Of a DNA stretch of 64,000 nt, positions 1 through 10,183 are shown piece by piece. The notes beneath the pieces were generated by a model. That model saw only the letters and a program-made list of their open reading frames with translations. It was not told where the DNA came from and ran no database searches. How positions within the stretch are numbered: position 1 is the first letter of the stretch; each line of letters opens with the position of its first letter. A program made the position numbers and the translations under genes. This stretch comes from Omphalotus guepiniiformis (Eukaryota > Basidiomycota > Agaricomycetes > Agaricales > Omphalotaceae), in assembly GCA_028554645.1 (NCBI GenBank), contig JAQOOI010000021.1:1364001-1428000 (forward strand), in the 5' to 3' direction.

Positions 1-2165
1 TAGAACACTAGGAATTCGGGGTGTACTCTTGATTCCTTTTTTGCCGTCAACATTGGTAGCGACGTTCGCAACGTGGTTGATAGTAGTAGTGCCTGTGATG
101 ACCATACGCAAGGTGTATCTGACTGGTATGACTTTGAACATGTCTTTCTATCTCACTTTCTCACTGGTATCTGACTGCCACTCGGACGCCTGCCAATTCG
201 CCGTCGAGTGCATGCAGATCTGCATGGTCAAAGGTTGAAGCAAGACGCGCCTCTGCGACCTACCTCGTCTCAGCCATCCTTGCAGTGCTACTGCATGTCT
301 CACTTGCATATGCCAATGAACAGAGTGTTCGCGGAGATCCACGCCTCTCTCTCTTTGTCAAGTCAAAGTACGGGCACAATCTCAGCATCCTGGTCGAGAA
401 CTCAATGCATTTAATAGAAAACATCCTCACTATCTCAATGGCCGGCTCTTATTCTTGATAGTCTCTCAGGCTACGCTAGCGGGTGGCAACTTCCTCAGGA
501 ATGTCATGCTGGATAGGTTCGTCTTCAGATGGGCCCTTCCACCAGTACGTGTCTATCCAACAAATAGGATATTAACTCACTCGGCATTCACAGTCACAGT
601 ATCGCTTCAATATCTTCGAGCTTTTGCGCATACTCATTGTGGTATTCATATGCGTTTCAATGTCCATACCTGTGGCATGCCTCGTCTTCGGAATGCTTCG
701 ACTGGTTCTTCCAGTTCTTTATAAATTTCCTCTCGTCCATTTGATTTTGAGACCATTCACGTACCATTTTCTGCGTGGATCGTCCTTATTTCTTCCTTTT
801 TACCACTATAAACTCTTGTTTCGAGCGTGGTGCTTGGGCTTCACCACCCTGTCTGCCTGGGAGTTCGCTGAAGCACTCTTTGAAATATATATCGCTCAGG
901 TTTGTTATGTTCCTGCTATCGAAATCTGTATTGATGGATGTTCGTAGCCAATTCCCGTTTCTCCCTCATCCGCCGATCCATCTGTGACCTTGGTCTCAGG
1001 CATATCATCTCCCGATCAGATCATCAAGTTCTTCGCCCTTCTAGAGCTTCAAGCGCTTGCGTCTTCAGAATCACCAAGTGCTAGCTCACGTCGCTCCGAT
1101 TTATTTGCGGACCAAAAGTATACGCCATCTCTGTGGAGCCAATGCTGTCGAGAATGCCTTCTTCTTCTAGGAAGAGATTATCAGCATTTCTTACGCAGAG
1201 GTGCCTCACCACCATCACCACCACCGCCAGCAGCGCATCCTCCTGCAAAGGCTCCTATACCCGCCGGAGTTCCCTCAACTCCAACACCCCTGGTACAGAA
1301 ACCTATTTTCAGGAAGGAGAAGCCTTCTCCTATACGGGCTGTCTTGGACTCGTTTGCCTCTGACGGTACATTTCCTCAAGCCGTACAGGAAGGTGCTGAA
1401 TCGGTGCATATGCCAGAGATATTCAAAAGCGTTGAGGGCGTAGTGTTGCCACGTTTGGAAAAGAGTAAAGGCGATGTGAGAAAGAGTGTCGATGGCGCCA
1501 AAGGCGCGCTAGCAAAGATTACGGGGGGTATACAAGGTAGCTTTGAGAGTGCTGTACACAAACACGCCCCGGCAGCAGTGAGCGACATGATGAAGAACTG
1601 GGGACTGTGGTGGAATGAGGTCAGGTTGAGCAAGGTCGTGGAATCTTGTCTCCCGTTTCGGGAGCTAGACCTGCTCGCTGTGGATGGTATGTGACCTGTT
1701 CAAAGTCACTGCAATTCTATGCCGTGCGATCGTTAACGCTGATTTCGTAGTGCTTTCCCACCTGGTATGCGCGTCGCTGACCGAAGATCGATATGGCGTT
1801 GTTCAGCGAGACATACCTAAGATCTTGGAAGGAATGCTCTCGTTCCTCTCCGCGATTGAAGAGTATCAAGCAGAAATGAGTGCTAAAATAACACCTGTGG
1901 CCCCGCATGAGAAGCTAACGCAGACAGAGCTTGAACAAAGGGAGGCTCTTCAAGCAGAGATTGAAAAAGCAAATGACATCCTAGGTCTTGTGGGAAACGG
2001 TACATCGTCCTTTACAATCGTTCAATCACACGTGCTAACGAAGCTCTTGCAGGATTAAAAGAAGGTGTAGCACGGATTGTGCGGACATTTGGGGACAAAA
2101 TTCTTGCTTTCAAATTTCCACCGCGGACGGCAAAAAAACTACAGGGTTTCTTAGATTATTGTTGA
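1..2165 (+). CDS. NDC1: Nucleoporin NDC1, 5' truncated by window edge
   Basis: Transmembrane nucleoporin that anchors nuclear pore complexes and, in fungi, spindle pole bodies in the nuclear envelope. The window opens inside the membrane domain: one hydrophobic segment (FLPSTLVATFATWLIVVVPV, from about 38) followed by IRKVYLT, then after introns a segment near 260-345 (VSAILAVLLHVSLAYA) and the stretch KHPHYLNGRLLFLIVSQ near 420-470. The soluble C-terminal half is well resolved at 984-1694, with a proline-rich linker, and at 1751-2057 after an intron. The last exon ends LQGFLDYC and a TGA at 2163-2165. The start codon lies upstream of the window. The order of membrane half then soluble half fits the Ndc1 family. 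Exon limits in the first 900 bases are uncertain. The gene is convergent with SEC14. Confidence 0.82.
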
Positions 2166-2585
2166 CTTTGATAGACCAAAATTGACATTGATGTACATTC
2201 TTATGCAGCTCCTCCACAATGGCATGATGCACAAGAAAGACAACAAACCCACACTTTTTTCAAACTTTTACAATCCGCTCATATTGGCGCTAATAGGCCT
2301 CGGGGAATAGACCTCTTTCACAACGCATTATGCCACTGTCCAGGGTTCGCAATGAGTTCGATCGCATATGAGAGACAATGTGATATGTAGTGTATTTGCT
2401 CACAAAGGACTTGTTAGCATGTCCGGGGATGATTGGGTTTATCAAGAACGAAATCATGGAACTAGGTTTTTTTGTGACTGGTCATCTTGGGTTGAAAAGC
2501 CTACAACAAATTGTGATTTGATTTAAACGTCGTGTATTAGTCGAAACCCGTCAATTAATTACAGCAGAATAAATTACATGGATTT
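2166..2585. other. Intergenic, convergent 3' ends
   Basis: Spacer of 420 bp between the NDC1 stop and the SEC14 stop. It is AT-rich with T runs near 2466 and presumably holds both 3' untranslated regions and poly(A) signals. I see no coding or RNA gene here. Confidence 0.5.
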
Positions 2586-3943
2586 CTAGGTAGTCTCCTC
2601 AATATTGGCCGGTCCAGAGTTTGTCGGATTTACTGGCGCAGTAGAATTTGAAGTCGCATTGGATGTGACGAGTGCCTCAGGCTTGTTGGCAGCCTCCGGT
2701 GCTCTCTTGCGCTTGGCAATTGGGCCCCAACCTTGTCTCCCATCTAGCCACGGCCCTACACCGCTGAGATGACAGCCGCCAGCCTCTTCACAGGTACAGT
2801 CACCACCCAGCGATTTCGGAAGACAATCTGCATCAACCAGTTCGAGCAAGCGACGCTTGTAATCACGTCCGAGGATATCAACCTTGTCGACAGTTTCCTT
2901 TGCAAGCCATGGCTTAATCACGGACCAGATAAAAGCAAATGAAGAGGGTGCGTTCACAATTGCCAGTTGTCCCATGCTAGAATAATACATATCCGTGACG
3001 ACACAGGTAAGAAGACAAGATTTATTTACTCACGTCTCTGGATAATAATCTTGTGAAATCTGAAACGATCGCTGAGCAAGCGACTTCATTTGCCAGAACT
3101 GACTGAGACTGAAATAAATTGTCCGCCAGTCAAGCAGAATAAGACTTGCATAAAAAGCAAGTACATACCCAAACCCTTTTAAATCTACAATCACGAATAC
3201 CGAGTTGACGTCTGGATGATGCCTAGCTGCAGCAGGTAAAACTTCTCTAGTAAGGGATTCAGCGTTGACGAGGATGGTTTGCCAATGGCGTTCGGGAGTG
3301 CATTCTTTATGAAGCTTTTCTAGATCTAGGTTGCCGAAGAAGTGAATGTTCAGAGGTCGACCGCGCTGTATGTGACCATTAGCAGTGTAAACTGCGTCGT
3401 TCTGTCATTACTACCCACCTTGTCCATCTATGGTGCACCTCAGGGAATCAACAGAGGATCGATTAACGGAAGTATCATACCTTATGAAACCTAGGGTATT
3501 GTCAGCAATGGGCGAGAGAGTTAGAGCCATCCGGATACGCACCACATTGGCCAACAATCAAAGACTGCTTTCCGCTCCGGATACTGGAAAGAGGATGTGC
3601 GCAAGCACTTCCTTGCATGAAAGATTACGTACATCAAATGGATCTATCTGCTTGTAAAGTTCATCTATTCCGACCCCTTCTACCGTTTTTCGCCAATGTT
3701 GGCATTCTTGGAACATTTTCTTGGATGCTTTCATGTTGTATTTACGAGCGCGTAAAAACCGACTTGACAGATGTAAGACGATACTCAGTGTAACGGTTAC
3801 AAGACTCACTTTAATGTCGCATCGTCAGTTCCAATTGTATCCCCCTCGTGTAATAGTCCTTCATCCAGCAACTCCTGACGAAACCTATCAACAATTTCGC
3901 GTTTAGGGTCTGATATTTGAGAAGCTTCGAGTTCCTGTGTCAT
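2586..3943 (-). CDS. SEC14: SEC14-like CRAL-TRIO phosphatidylinositol transfer protein
   Basis: Cytosolic phosphatidylinositol/phosphatidylcholine transfer protein that couples lipid metabolism to Golgi secretion. The proposed start at 3943 gives MTQELEASQISDPKREIVDR, followed by the CRAL-TRIO N-terminal helices (RARKYNMKASKKMFQECQHW at about 3700-3760) and, in the last exon (2586-2990), the lipid-binding core: GQLAIVNAPSSFAFIWSVIK, then LGRDYKRRLLELVDADCLPK and SLGGDCTCE. This matches the family pattern of an INAP segment, a VLGxxYK segment and a LPxxxGGxCxC end. A low-complexity Asn/Thr/Pro tail of about 50 residues follows. Several short introns interrupt the gene. Basidiomycetes carry several Sec14 paralogues, so orthology to yeast Sec14 itself is inferred rather than shown. 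Confidence 0.88.
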
Positions 3944-4245
3944 ATTCAGCTATTTCACAAGTCGAGTATGAGGTAGATGAGGAGAAGGAAGAAGAAAATG
4001 TTGAGATGTTGATGAATTATTTGCTTTAAGACAATTCATCATAAATGGCTGAGCCCAAGCCAGTAATTCGTTTGGTGAGTAAGCAATTTTGTGTCATATG
4101 ACATATAACGTGGCGCTCCTTATAAATGTTTCTCGATCCTCGATCCTCTGAAGTTTATCTCGCAAACCTGGTGGATACATGACACATATGTTGGTCAAGA
4201 GCAAGTAGTAATCATTCCGCTGCAAAACGGTAGGACTCTATGACT

Positions 4246-5485
4246 TTAGGAAATAGTTATCGATGGGTCATTGAAAACCTTTAGTAGTCGTTGCTTCAAC
4301 CCCTCTTCACCCTCAGCTTGTAAAATCCCTACTATTCCTTCTTCGCCGCCATTCTCAGCCCGGAATAGATCCATGATCTTTTTCACGGCTTTCCAATTGT
4401 TACCCAACCCTGTCCAAGAGCTCACATTGGTACCGTTAAAGACAACCTTCAGCTTTTTTCGTGTTTCAAATTCGCTGAGGTACGAGTCTACCTCGACTTT
4501 CTTTCCGAAATGCATGAGCGCCTCTTGTCGCACTTGTTCCCTTCGCATCTCAATGTCACCATCGCTCGCTGGTGCCAGTGCAGACGTTGACACTAGAAGC
4601 TCAGCCCAACGAACAAAGTCTGCATACATTGTCCGATCAGCTTTCACTCTCTTGATCCCCTGCCCAGAGGTTCGGAAAAATGTGGGTTCGAAGAAACGGC
4701 TGGTGGCGATCCACTCATAAATTTCATGACGTGTTTTGAAACCGGCATTTCTGGCTTGCATAGACCAACCAAAGAACTTGGAGGCATCGTCAAGTGAGTC
4801 GGTCAGGAGGACAGTGGGGTGAGGAGGTTGGGGATACTTGGTCGCGTGTGAGCATTTCACAAAGAATAACAGCTGTGAATTACCTTAAGCCCGGTCTCGC
4901 CAAGATGAAGCCCAACGTTTTTTGCCACTAGACCCATGATCATGCCTAGATCACCATACCCATGGAAGAAAACGATACGTTTCCATTCACTAATGTCGCT
5001 GCAGACATGTATATCAACCTATTCATTGCTACGGTCAATACTTCAAGTATCAAAGTTGTTAGACGAACCTGATAATAGATCTCTCCATCTTCTCCCGCTA
5101 AGCGCCTGTAATCTTCCTCTTGTGTGCCACAACCCGATGCAAACCATTCACCCAATACCACAGGGACAGCGAAATTTGATGTTCGGTTGCCTACCTCCAA
5201 TATACAATGTTTTGCCCCAATGGCCTCCTTCACCTGCTCATGCGGTACATTCATCGCTGCCAGGGTCCCATCCGGACTCTCTTTGAGAACTTCCTTTCGT
5301 GGAGTACAGACTATCAAGTCTAAATCACCATAATCAGACTTTTCAGGGGCCTCTGCAGGCACTGCTACTTCAACATAAAGTGTTCTGAGTATTGGCAGAA
5401 TGCGGGCTTTTAAGGATTCGTAGACAGCAGGAGGAAGACGAGGAAAAGATGTCGCTGAGAGGTCTTTGAATGCGTTGCCGCCCAT
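4246..5485 (-). CDS. Conserved fungal protein with GDLD nucleotidyltransferase-like motif
   Basis: Two long exons read MGGNAFKDLSATSFPRLPP (start 5485) through to a stop at 4246. An intron lies near 5030-5073 (gttcgt...aatag, joining EIYYQ to VDIHVCSDISEW) and another near 4860-4890. About 30-60 residues in is KSDYGDLDLIVCTPRKEV, a G-D-x-D arrangement like the metal-binding motif of the nucleotidyltransferase fold. I know the MGGNAF opening as a conserved uncharacterised fungal family but cannot name a function. The C-terminal half is helical and charged, and the glycine-rich IMGLVAKNVGLHLGETGLKV stretch sits between the two exons. Whether a second catalytic carboxylate is present cannot be decided by eye. 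It lies head to head with the HSP20 gene, with 297 bp between starts. Confidence 0.72.
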
Positions 5486-5685
5486 TGCTGTTCTACTTTA
5501 AAACGTTCCGCTTGTCCATGTTATTCCAAAGAGAACAGAATCAAAGCGTATCATCCCGAAGCAGCATGACTCAGTTTGCTCATATTTCCTTTTAAAGCAT
5601 CCGCCGGCTCGGCTAAGCCTAGCCATAACCGGCCCGGCCGGGATCCACTCTAGGGCCTGAATTCAGCGAGAATTAAGTCATTGAG

Positions 5686-5740
5686 GAATGTTCCTTCTCG
5701 TTCGCCTACTTTCTCGAAATGGCTGAAGATTATATATAAG
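5686..5740 (+). promoter_or_regulatory. Heat-shock elements and TATA box of the HSP20 gene
   Basis: GAAtgTTC at 5686-5693 followed by further TTC units at 5695 and 5701, and a second pair TTCtcGAA at 5711-5718, match the inverted nGAAn units bound by heat shock factor Hsf1. A strong TATA box, TATATATAAG, lies at 5731-5740, 43 bp before the proposed ATG at 5783. Binding is inferred from consensus only. Confidence 0.6.
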
Positions 5741-5782
5741 TACAGTAGAGTGTTCCCTTTCACCAGTCAATCTTCAGAAATA

Positions 5783-6397
5783 ATGTCTATTGCACGTCAA
5801 CTCCTCCGCGAATTTCGTCCTTTCTTCCGAATGCTTGAAGAGCCTATTACTCGCTCTCCTACTTCTTTTTCTTTGCGTCACCGTTCTCTCTTTGATGATC
5901 CATTCTTCAATGCGCCAGCGCTCTCTCAACCAGCGGTCGATGTCTCTGAGGAAGGAAATAATTATGTTGTTGAAGCCGACTTGCCGGGAGTGAAGAAGGA
6001 GAATGTAGAAGTTCGTATTGGAGATGGAGGTCATAGCCTGACCATTGAGGGAAAGACCTTCAGTAGACGAAGCGAGAACACCACACCAGCTAGGGAGATA
6101 AAGGAAGGTGAAGATTCCCAAGCGTCCACATCTGCCGAAGGTAAGCATTACCAATTGATATATGCTGTCTCAATCAATCCTCATTCTTGCCTTCTAGGAG
6201 GTGCCGTTGCCAAAACAGAATCCAATCCACTATCTGTTGAACGTCAGTTCGTCGGCAACACTACCTTCACTCGTACTATCTGGCTTCCGCGACCGGTCGA
6301 CGGTACCGGAGTTGCAGCCAAACTAAACGATGGCATTCTAACGGTGACTATTCCGAAGGCAAAAGATAATGCCAGTGTCGTAGTGCCGGTCGAGTAA
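5783..6397 (+). CDS. Small heat-shock protein, HSP20/alpha-crystallin family
   Basis: ATP-independent chaperone that holds unfolding proteins under heat or stress. Starting at ATG 5783 (MSIARQLLREFRPFFRMLEE), the protein has an N-terminal arm, an alpha-crystallin domain opening PAVDVSEEGNNYVVEADLPG and closing GVAAKLNDGILTVTIPKA, and a short tail. The A-x-x-x-n-G-v-L motif (AKLNDGILTVTIPK) and the ADLPGV element are diagnostic. A 57-nt intron (6141-6197, gtaagc...ttctag) interrupts the acidic loop within the domain; spliced length is about 185 residues. The intron is a multiple of three and stop-free, so an unspliced message would still be translatable. The upstream heat-shock elements and TATA box support this start. 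Convergent with the ARC1-type gene. Confidence 0.93.
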   Translation: MSIARQLLREFRPFFRMLEEPITRSPTSFSLRHRSLFDDPFFNAPALSQPAVDVSEEGNNYVVEADLPGVKKENVEVRIGDGGHSLTIEGKTFSRRSENTTPAREIKEGEDSQASTSAEGKHYQLIYAVSINPHSCLLGGAVAKTESNPLSVERQFVGNTTFTRTIWLPRPVDGTGVAAKLNDGILTVTIPKAKDNASVVVPVE

Positions 6398-6577
6398 TCA
6401 GTGGAAGCGGGTCGAATATGAATAGGCATCGAATGTGTACCATTACCGTTCTCCCGACTCTGTAGTATAACTTGTTGTATAGTACAAAAAGGTTTCCCCA
6501 ATGGCTGTATTAGTTCACTGCAGGCCCTGCAAACATCACCGATTATATCATTCTGTATATAGTTCAGATATTGAACA

Positions 6578-8232
6578 CTAAGATAAAGAGGCACCAACGA
6601 GAGTTGGTGCAATGCATGGCCCATTTTCTGTTCTAATCTTGTGCACGCTTCCCGTCGTAGGATTAACCCAGGCAGCCTCTCGCGATTCTAATGTGATGAA
6701 TCCTTCAAAAAGTAGAGAAAACATCAGGACCAGAACAGGGAGATTACACGCAAGGACTTGCCTGGTTGAATTGCCTCAAAAATCTTCTTCTTTGGATTAA
6801 GTTGAGATAAAGGTGTTGCATCTGGGTGTCTGTAAATATTCGCCGCCACTATAACATCCTTGAATTCCACTTACTCTCAAAGTCGGCACCCTCGAAGTAT
6901 ACGCGATCACCAGCCTTGGAGTTTGGAGGTGGCTGAATTAGTTCAATACCAGCTTCTTTGCCATCCTTGGATGTCGCCTAGAAAGAAAAGATGTTGAGTT
7001 TGAACCTCACTCTTTCTTGATTCATTATGGCAACGAACACAGAGCACCATGGCAAAGCTTTTGACACCTCGCATGTTGGCAGGCTTAAGATTGCACTGAT
7101 ACAGTCAATACCCAGATAAGCCCCGACACAAATAGTTCGACAGAAGAAGCCATCGTACCACAGCAACTAGCCATTTATCCCTCATTTGCTCGATAGGAAC
7201 ATAATGCACCAACCCGGAGACCACAGTTCGAGGTCCAGTTTCCTCACCAATATCAATTTGCTGTCATACAGTTAGGTTGCATTCACGGAAATCAGAAAAC
7301 GGGATACATACCTCGATGTACAGTCCATCCGCATCAGGATGTTTTTGCACTAATGCACTCTCGTTAAACTCAATTAACGGCACGATATAACGGAGAACAC
7401 ACCGTCAATAATATGACCAACTCTAAGGTCAATCATCGACGGAACAGGCTCTCCATCATCTGCAGCAGGTGCAGCTTTGCCTCCACCCGCCTTCTTCCCG
7501 TCCTTTTTGGTCTCTTTCTTCCCTGATTCAGCAGCAGAACTAGCATCCTTCTTCTCCTTCTTCTCCTTCTTCGGTGGATGCCCATCTTCCTTCCCTTTCT
7601 TAGCAGTGGCAGGTGCAGACCCTGACGGTTGAGCATCTGCAGGTGCTTTTTCAGCCTTCTCCTTTTTCTTTGGCGCTTCGGCCACACGCTCGATCTTCGG
7701 TGCGTCCTGGAAGTTGAAATCTACGAGAGGGAACAGAGAACTCTCGTCGGCACATTTGCGAACTGGAGGACAGGATTGGATATGATCGAAGTAGCGGGTT
7801 ATGGAGGGATGGGAGTAGTATTCTGGGGCTTGTGACTTGGACTATTCAAAAATGTGAGTGGAAGAGTTGATTCAAGCAGTCTTAGAATCCAAGACATACA
7901 ATTACTGGGTGAAGAGCACCATACAATGCGACATCGGCTGCACTCAAGTAGTTTGTCGCTATGTAAGTTCGAGGAACGAGTATAGATTCTAGGTTCTTGA
8001 AATTACCCGGAATGATCAGCCAATTCACCACACTTCAGATAAGTAATTGTTGACACACCTTGAAATTCTCTTGTTTCACGATGTCACCCTGGCCAACCTT
8101 CTCAATCCACTGAACAACTTCAGTTTGATCCTTCTCGGTCTTCCCAACGGAGGTGGCATCATTTTTGAAAAAAGATTCGACTAAACCTTTTATAGGGGAG
8201 TTTAGTTTCGACGCTGAAGCCTGGAAGGACAT
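6578..8232 (-). CDS. ARC1: ARC1/AIMP1-type tRNA-binding cofactor (EMAP II domain)
   Basis: Cytosolic cofactor that binds tRNA and organises aminoacyl-tRNA synthetases (Arc1 with MetRS and GluRS in yeast). Start at 8232: MSFQASASKLNSPIKGLVES. The N-terminal part is a GST-C-like helical domain ending APEYYSHPSITRYFDHIQS and PLVDFNFQDAPKIERVA. A Lys/Ala/Pro-rich linker follows (about 7450-7680), then the OB-fold tRNA-binding domain opening PSMIDLRVGHI and including GPRTVVSGLVHYVPIEQM, NLKPANMRGVKSFAMVLCA, DRVYFEGADFES and ATPLSQLNPKKKIFEAIQPG. The last exon reads FITLESREAAWVNPTTGSVH and ends at TAG 6578-6580. The final intron uses a GC donor (6703-6761). Multiple other short introns. The domain order matches fungal Arc1 closely. 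Confidence 0.9.
6703..6761 (-). other. GC-AG intron in the ARC1-type gene
   Basis: On the minus strand the exon ends CAACCAG and the intron starts gcaagt and ends tgaag, 59 nt. Joining gives Q-P-G-F-I-T-L-E, the conserved end of the EMAP II domain. No GT donor nearby keeps frame into the next exon. Consensus around the GC (CAG|gcaagt) is strong, as expected for GC donors. Confidence 0.8.
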
Positions 8233-8460
8233 GGTCTTAGTTGGAGATAATCGCGGTATGAATCGATGGAGGAAATTCATGATCGCCCAGGAATTGGAGC
8301 ACGTGACGACGTCTGCCAGTCCAATGCCAATCGCTTCCACTACCCTTACAACTACACATATAATATATATTTCCAAGCATCCCAAAATGATAAGTAACTA
8401 TAGGTATACATACCCTCATTAGACCTATGAACGCCGTCTATGAGATATATGTCCCCGAGC

Positions 8461-9999
8461 TCAATCGTACTTGCCCTTTCCTCCAGCAAAGTTGTTGCCC
8501 ACTTTACGCAGCAGAAATTCTCCGTACACCGTTGGTGCATATATCTTCCCTTCTTTGTCTAACTTGTCGTCTTTCTGGATCCGCAGCGCAGCATCGAGAG
8601 GTCTCACGAGCGCGTCAAAATTGGGTTCGAAGAAGAAGGGAATACTATCAGCACAGCTTAATCACAGCTGAGCAACTGTTCTCAAATTGACACGCACGAT
8701 ACACTAGCCAAATTCGAGTCATTCAAGAACCGGAGTCAGAGCGTTGGTCCAGCGAAGATGTAAGCAGCCGCAGGCCTTACCGATAGTTACTGCCTCGATG
8801 AACCACACGGTGAAGAGTAGACTTGTACAAGCCGTTTGTCCAGATCTCCCACACTGAAAGGCCATTGAACAGTGCTTTCAAGGATCCGGAGACTAGAGGT
8901 ACAACTTACTTTCGCCAATGTTGCACACAACACAACCAGGGATAGGATCAGCGGTGATCCATACGCCTTCTTCGTCACCTTGTTCGGATGGCAGCCCAGT
9001 AAGATCGGGACCAGCTCCAGAACGTCTCATGAATACTTGAAGAGCATTCGGCGTCGGGTCCGCGTAGAGAAACCTGTAAAACAGATAAGTTTGCCTTTCG
9101 ACACGATACTGATAAGTAACTTGCGTTAGACATCCGTAATCTCTTCAGCGACGAAGGTTTGAATTAGTATAGTTATCTTAAACTTGAGCAACGGATACGA
9201 ACTTATGTGCACCACAGGAGAAACCATCATGATCATCTGGAAGTGGAGGGTATCCTGGTAAAGATAGTCAGAAAGGACGCTATGATGGGGAAATTTCAAG
9301 CACTTAAACACCTATTACACGCATGACCCAGAAGCTGTCATCTACCTGGCTACGCAGTTCTATCCATTCCTCATGGGTCATGCCCAACCCAGCTGCCATC
9401 CTGGATGATAAGATGTAAGGGAAGAAATTGAACAGAGGTCATCGTACGCACGCTTCCATGACAATCAGACCCAGTATCTTCATCTTATCAACCCACTGCA
9501 TGAACTTTTCCTGAAAGTGAGGGATCGTCGGCCATTGATTCTCGCCCCAAACGGGCTTGGTCTTATCTGGATGTTCGACAGGACGGTAAAAGTCAAGCCC
9601 TTCGTGATTATCTGCCTTTCCATTGGTAACATTCTCCTTCAGCCTTGCATAACCTGCAACAATAGATGTTTAGCAGCTCTTGCCAATGATACTGAGCAAC
9701 GCGTTCCTTTCACCTCGGGCGTTATCTTGGTTCACCAAAGCTAATTTATCCTTTTCCTCCTGAGGTAGAGCAAAAAACTGACGAGCTAAAGCCGCAAGCT
9801 CGTCCGGATCTTTAGGATCGACAAAAGCTGAAATGTCAAGGTAAAAGAAACCGAAATCTCGGCACGCAGCATGAATAGCAGCAGATGTGGCTATTCTACT
9901 GGCTTCAGTGCCAGGAGAAGTGTCCTGAAGAAGGTAAGGAGCAATATTTATGATAGGAAGGCTATCGGCATTATGTTTAAGATTCTGACTGGAGGACAT
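8461..9999 (-). CDS. 2-oxoglutarate/Fe(II)-dependent oxygenase, isopenicillin-N-synthase-like
   Basis: Non-heme iron oxygenase of the DIOX_N plus 2OG-FeII_Oxy family. Start at 9999 (MSSSQNLKHNADSLPIINIA). The DIOX_N domain contains LPIINIAPYL and ACRDFGFFYLDISAF. The catalytic domain shows FSCGAHKDYGCLT around 9130-9220, giving the first His and the Asp of the H-x-D iron ligands, then FLYADPTPNALQVFMRRSG, PIPGCVVCNIGE and WTNGLYKSTLHRVVHR with the distal His, and the C-terminal PFFFEPNFDALV. Stop TGA at 8461-8463. Substrate cannot be deduced; such enzymes in fungi act on flavonoid-like, gibberellin-like or amino-acid-derived molecules. It stands alone, not in an obvious biosynthetic cluster. 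One intron (9074-9124) uses a GC donor. Confidence 0.87.
9074..9124 (-). other. GC-AG intron in the oxygenase gene
   Basis: On the minus strand the exon ends ...GGATGTCTAAC and the intron starts gcaagt and ends ttttacag, 51 nt. Joining gives G-C-L-T-F-L-Y-A-D-P, the conserved strand after the H-x-D iron ligands. The nearest GT (three bases downstream of the GC) would put the next exon out of frame. Confidence 0.75.
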
Positions 10000-10183
10000 G
10001 TTACAGCTTGGTGAACGATGTCCTCAAGTTAATTCTCAAATTTCGTATCTTCACTGGCGAACCAGAATAGGAAAGAGATAAGATAAGATACCACTCAACT
10101 TGTCCGATAAATAAATAGATCTCTATAATGTTACATCGAAGACTATGCAATATTAAACCAGAGCAGCAAGCTGAAGTATAATG

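Noticed and set aside
4045..4252. Mini-gene: ATG at 4045 (MAEPKPVIRL), a gtgagt donor, then a frame FISQTWWIHDTYVG ending near 4243.
   Set aside because: Would encode only about 39 residues, the acceptor (ctgaag) is weak, no branch point is evident and no family matches. Kept only as a note.
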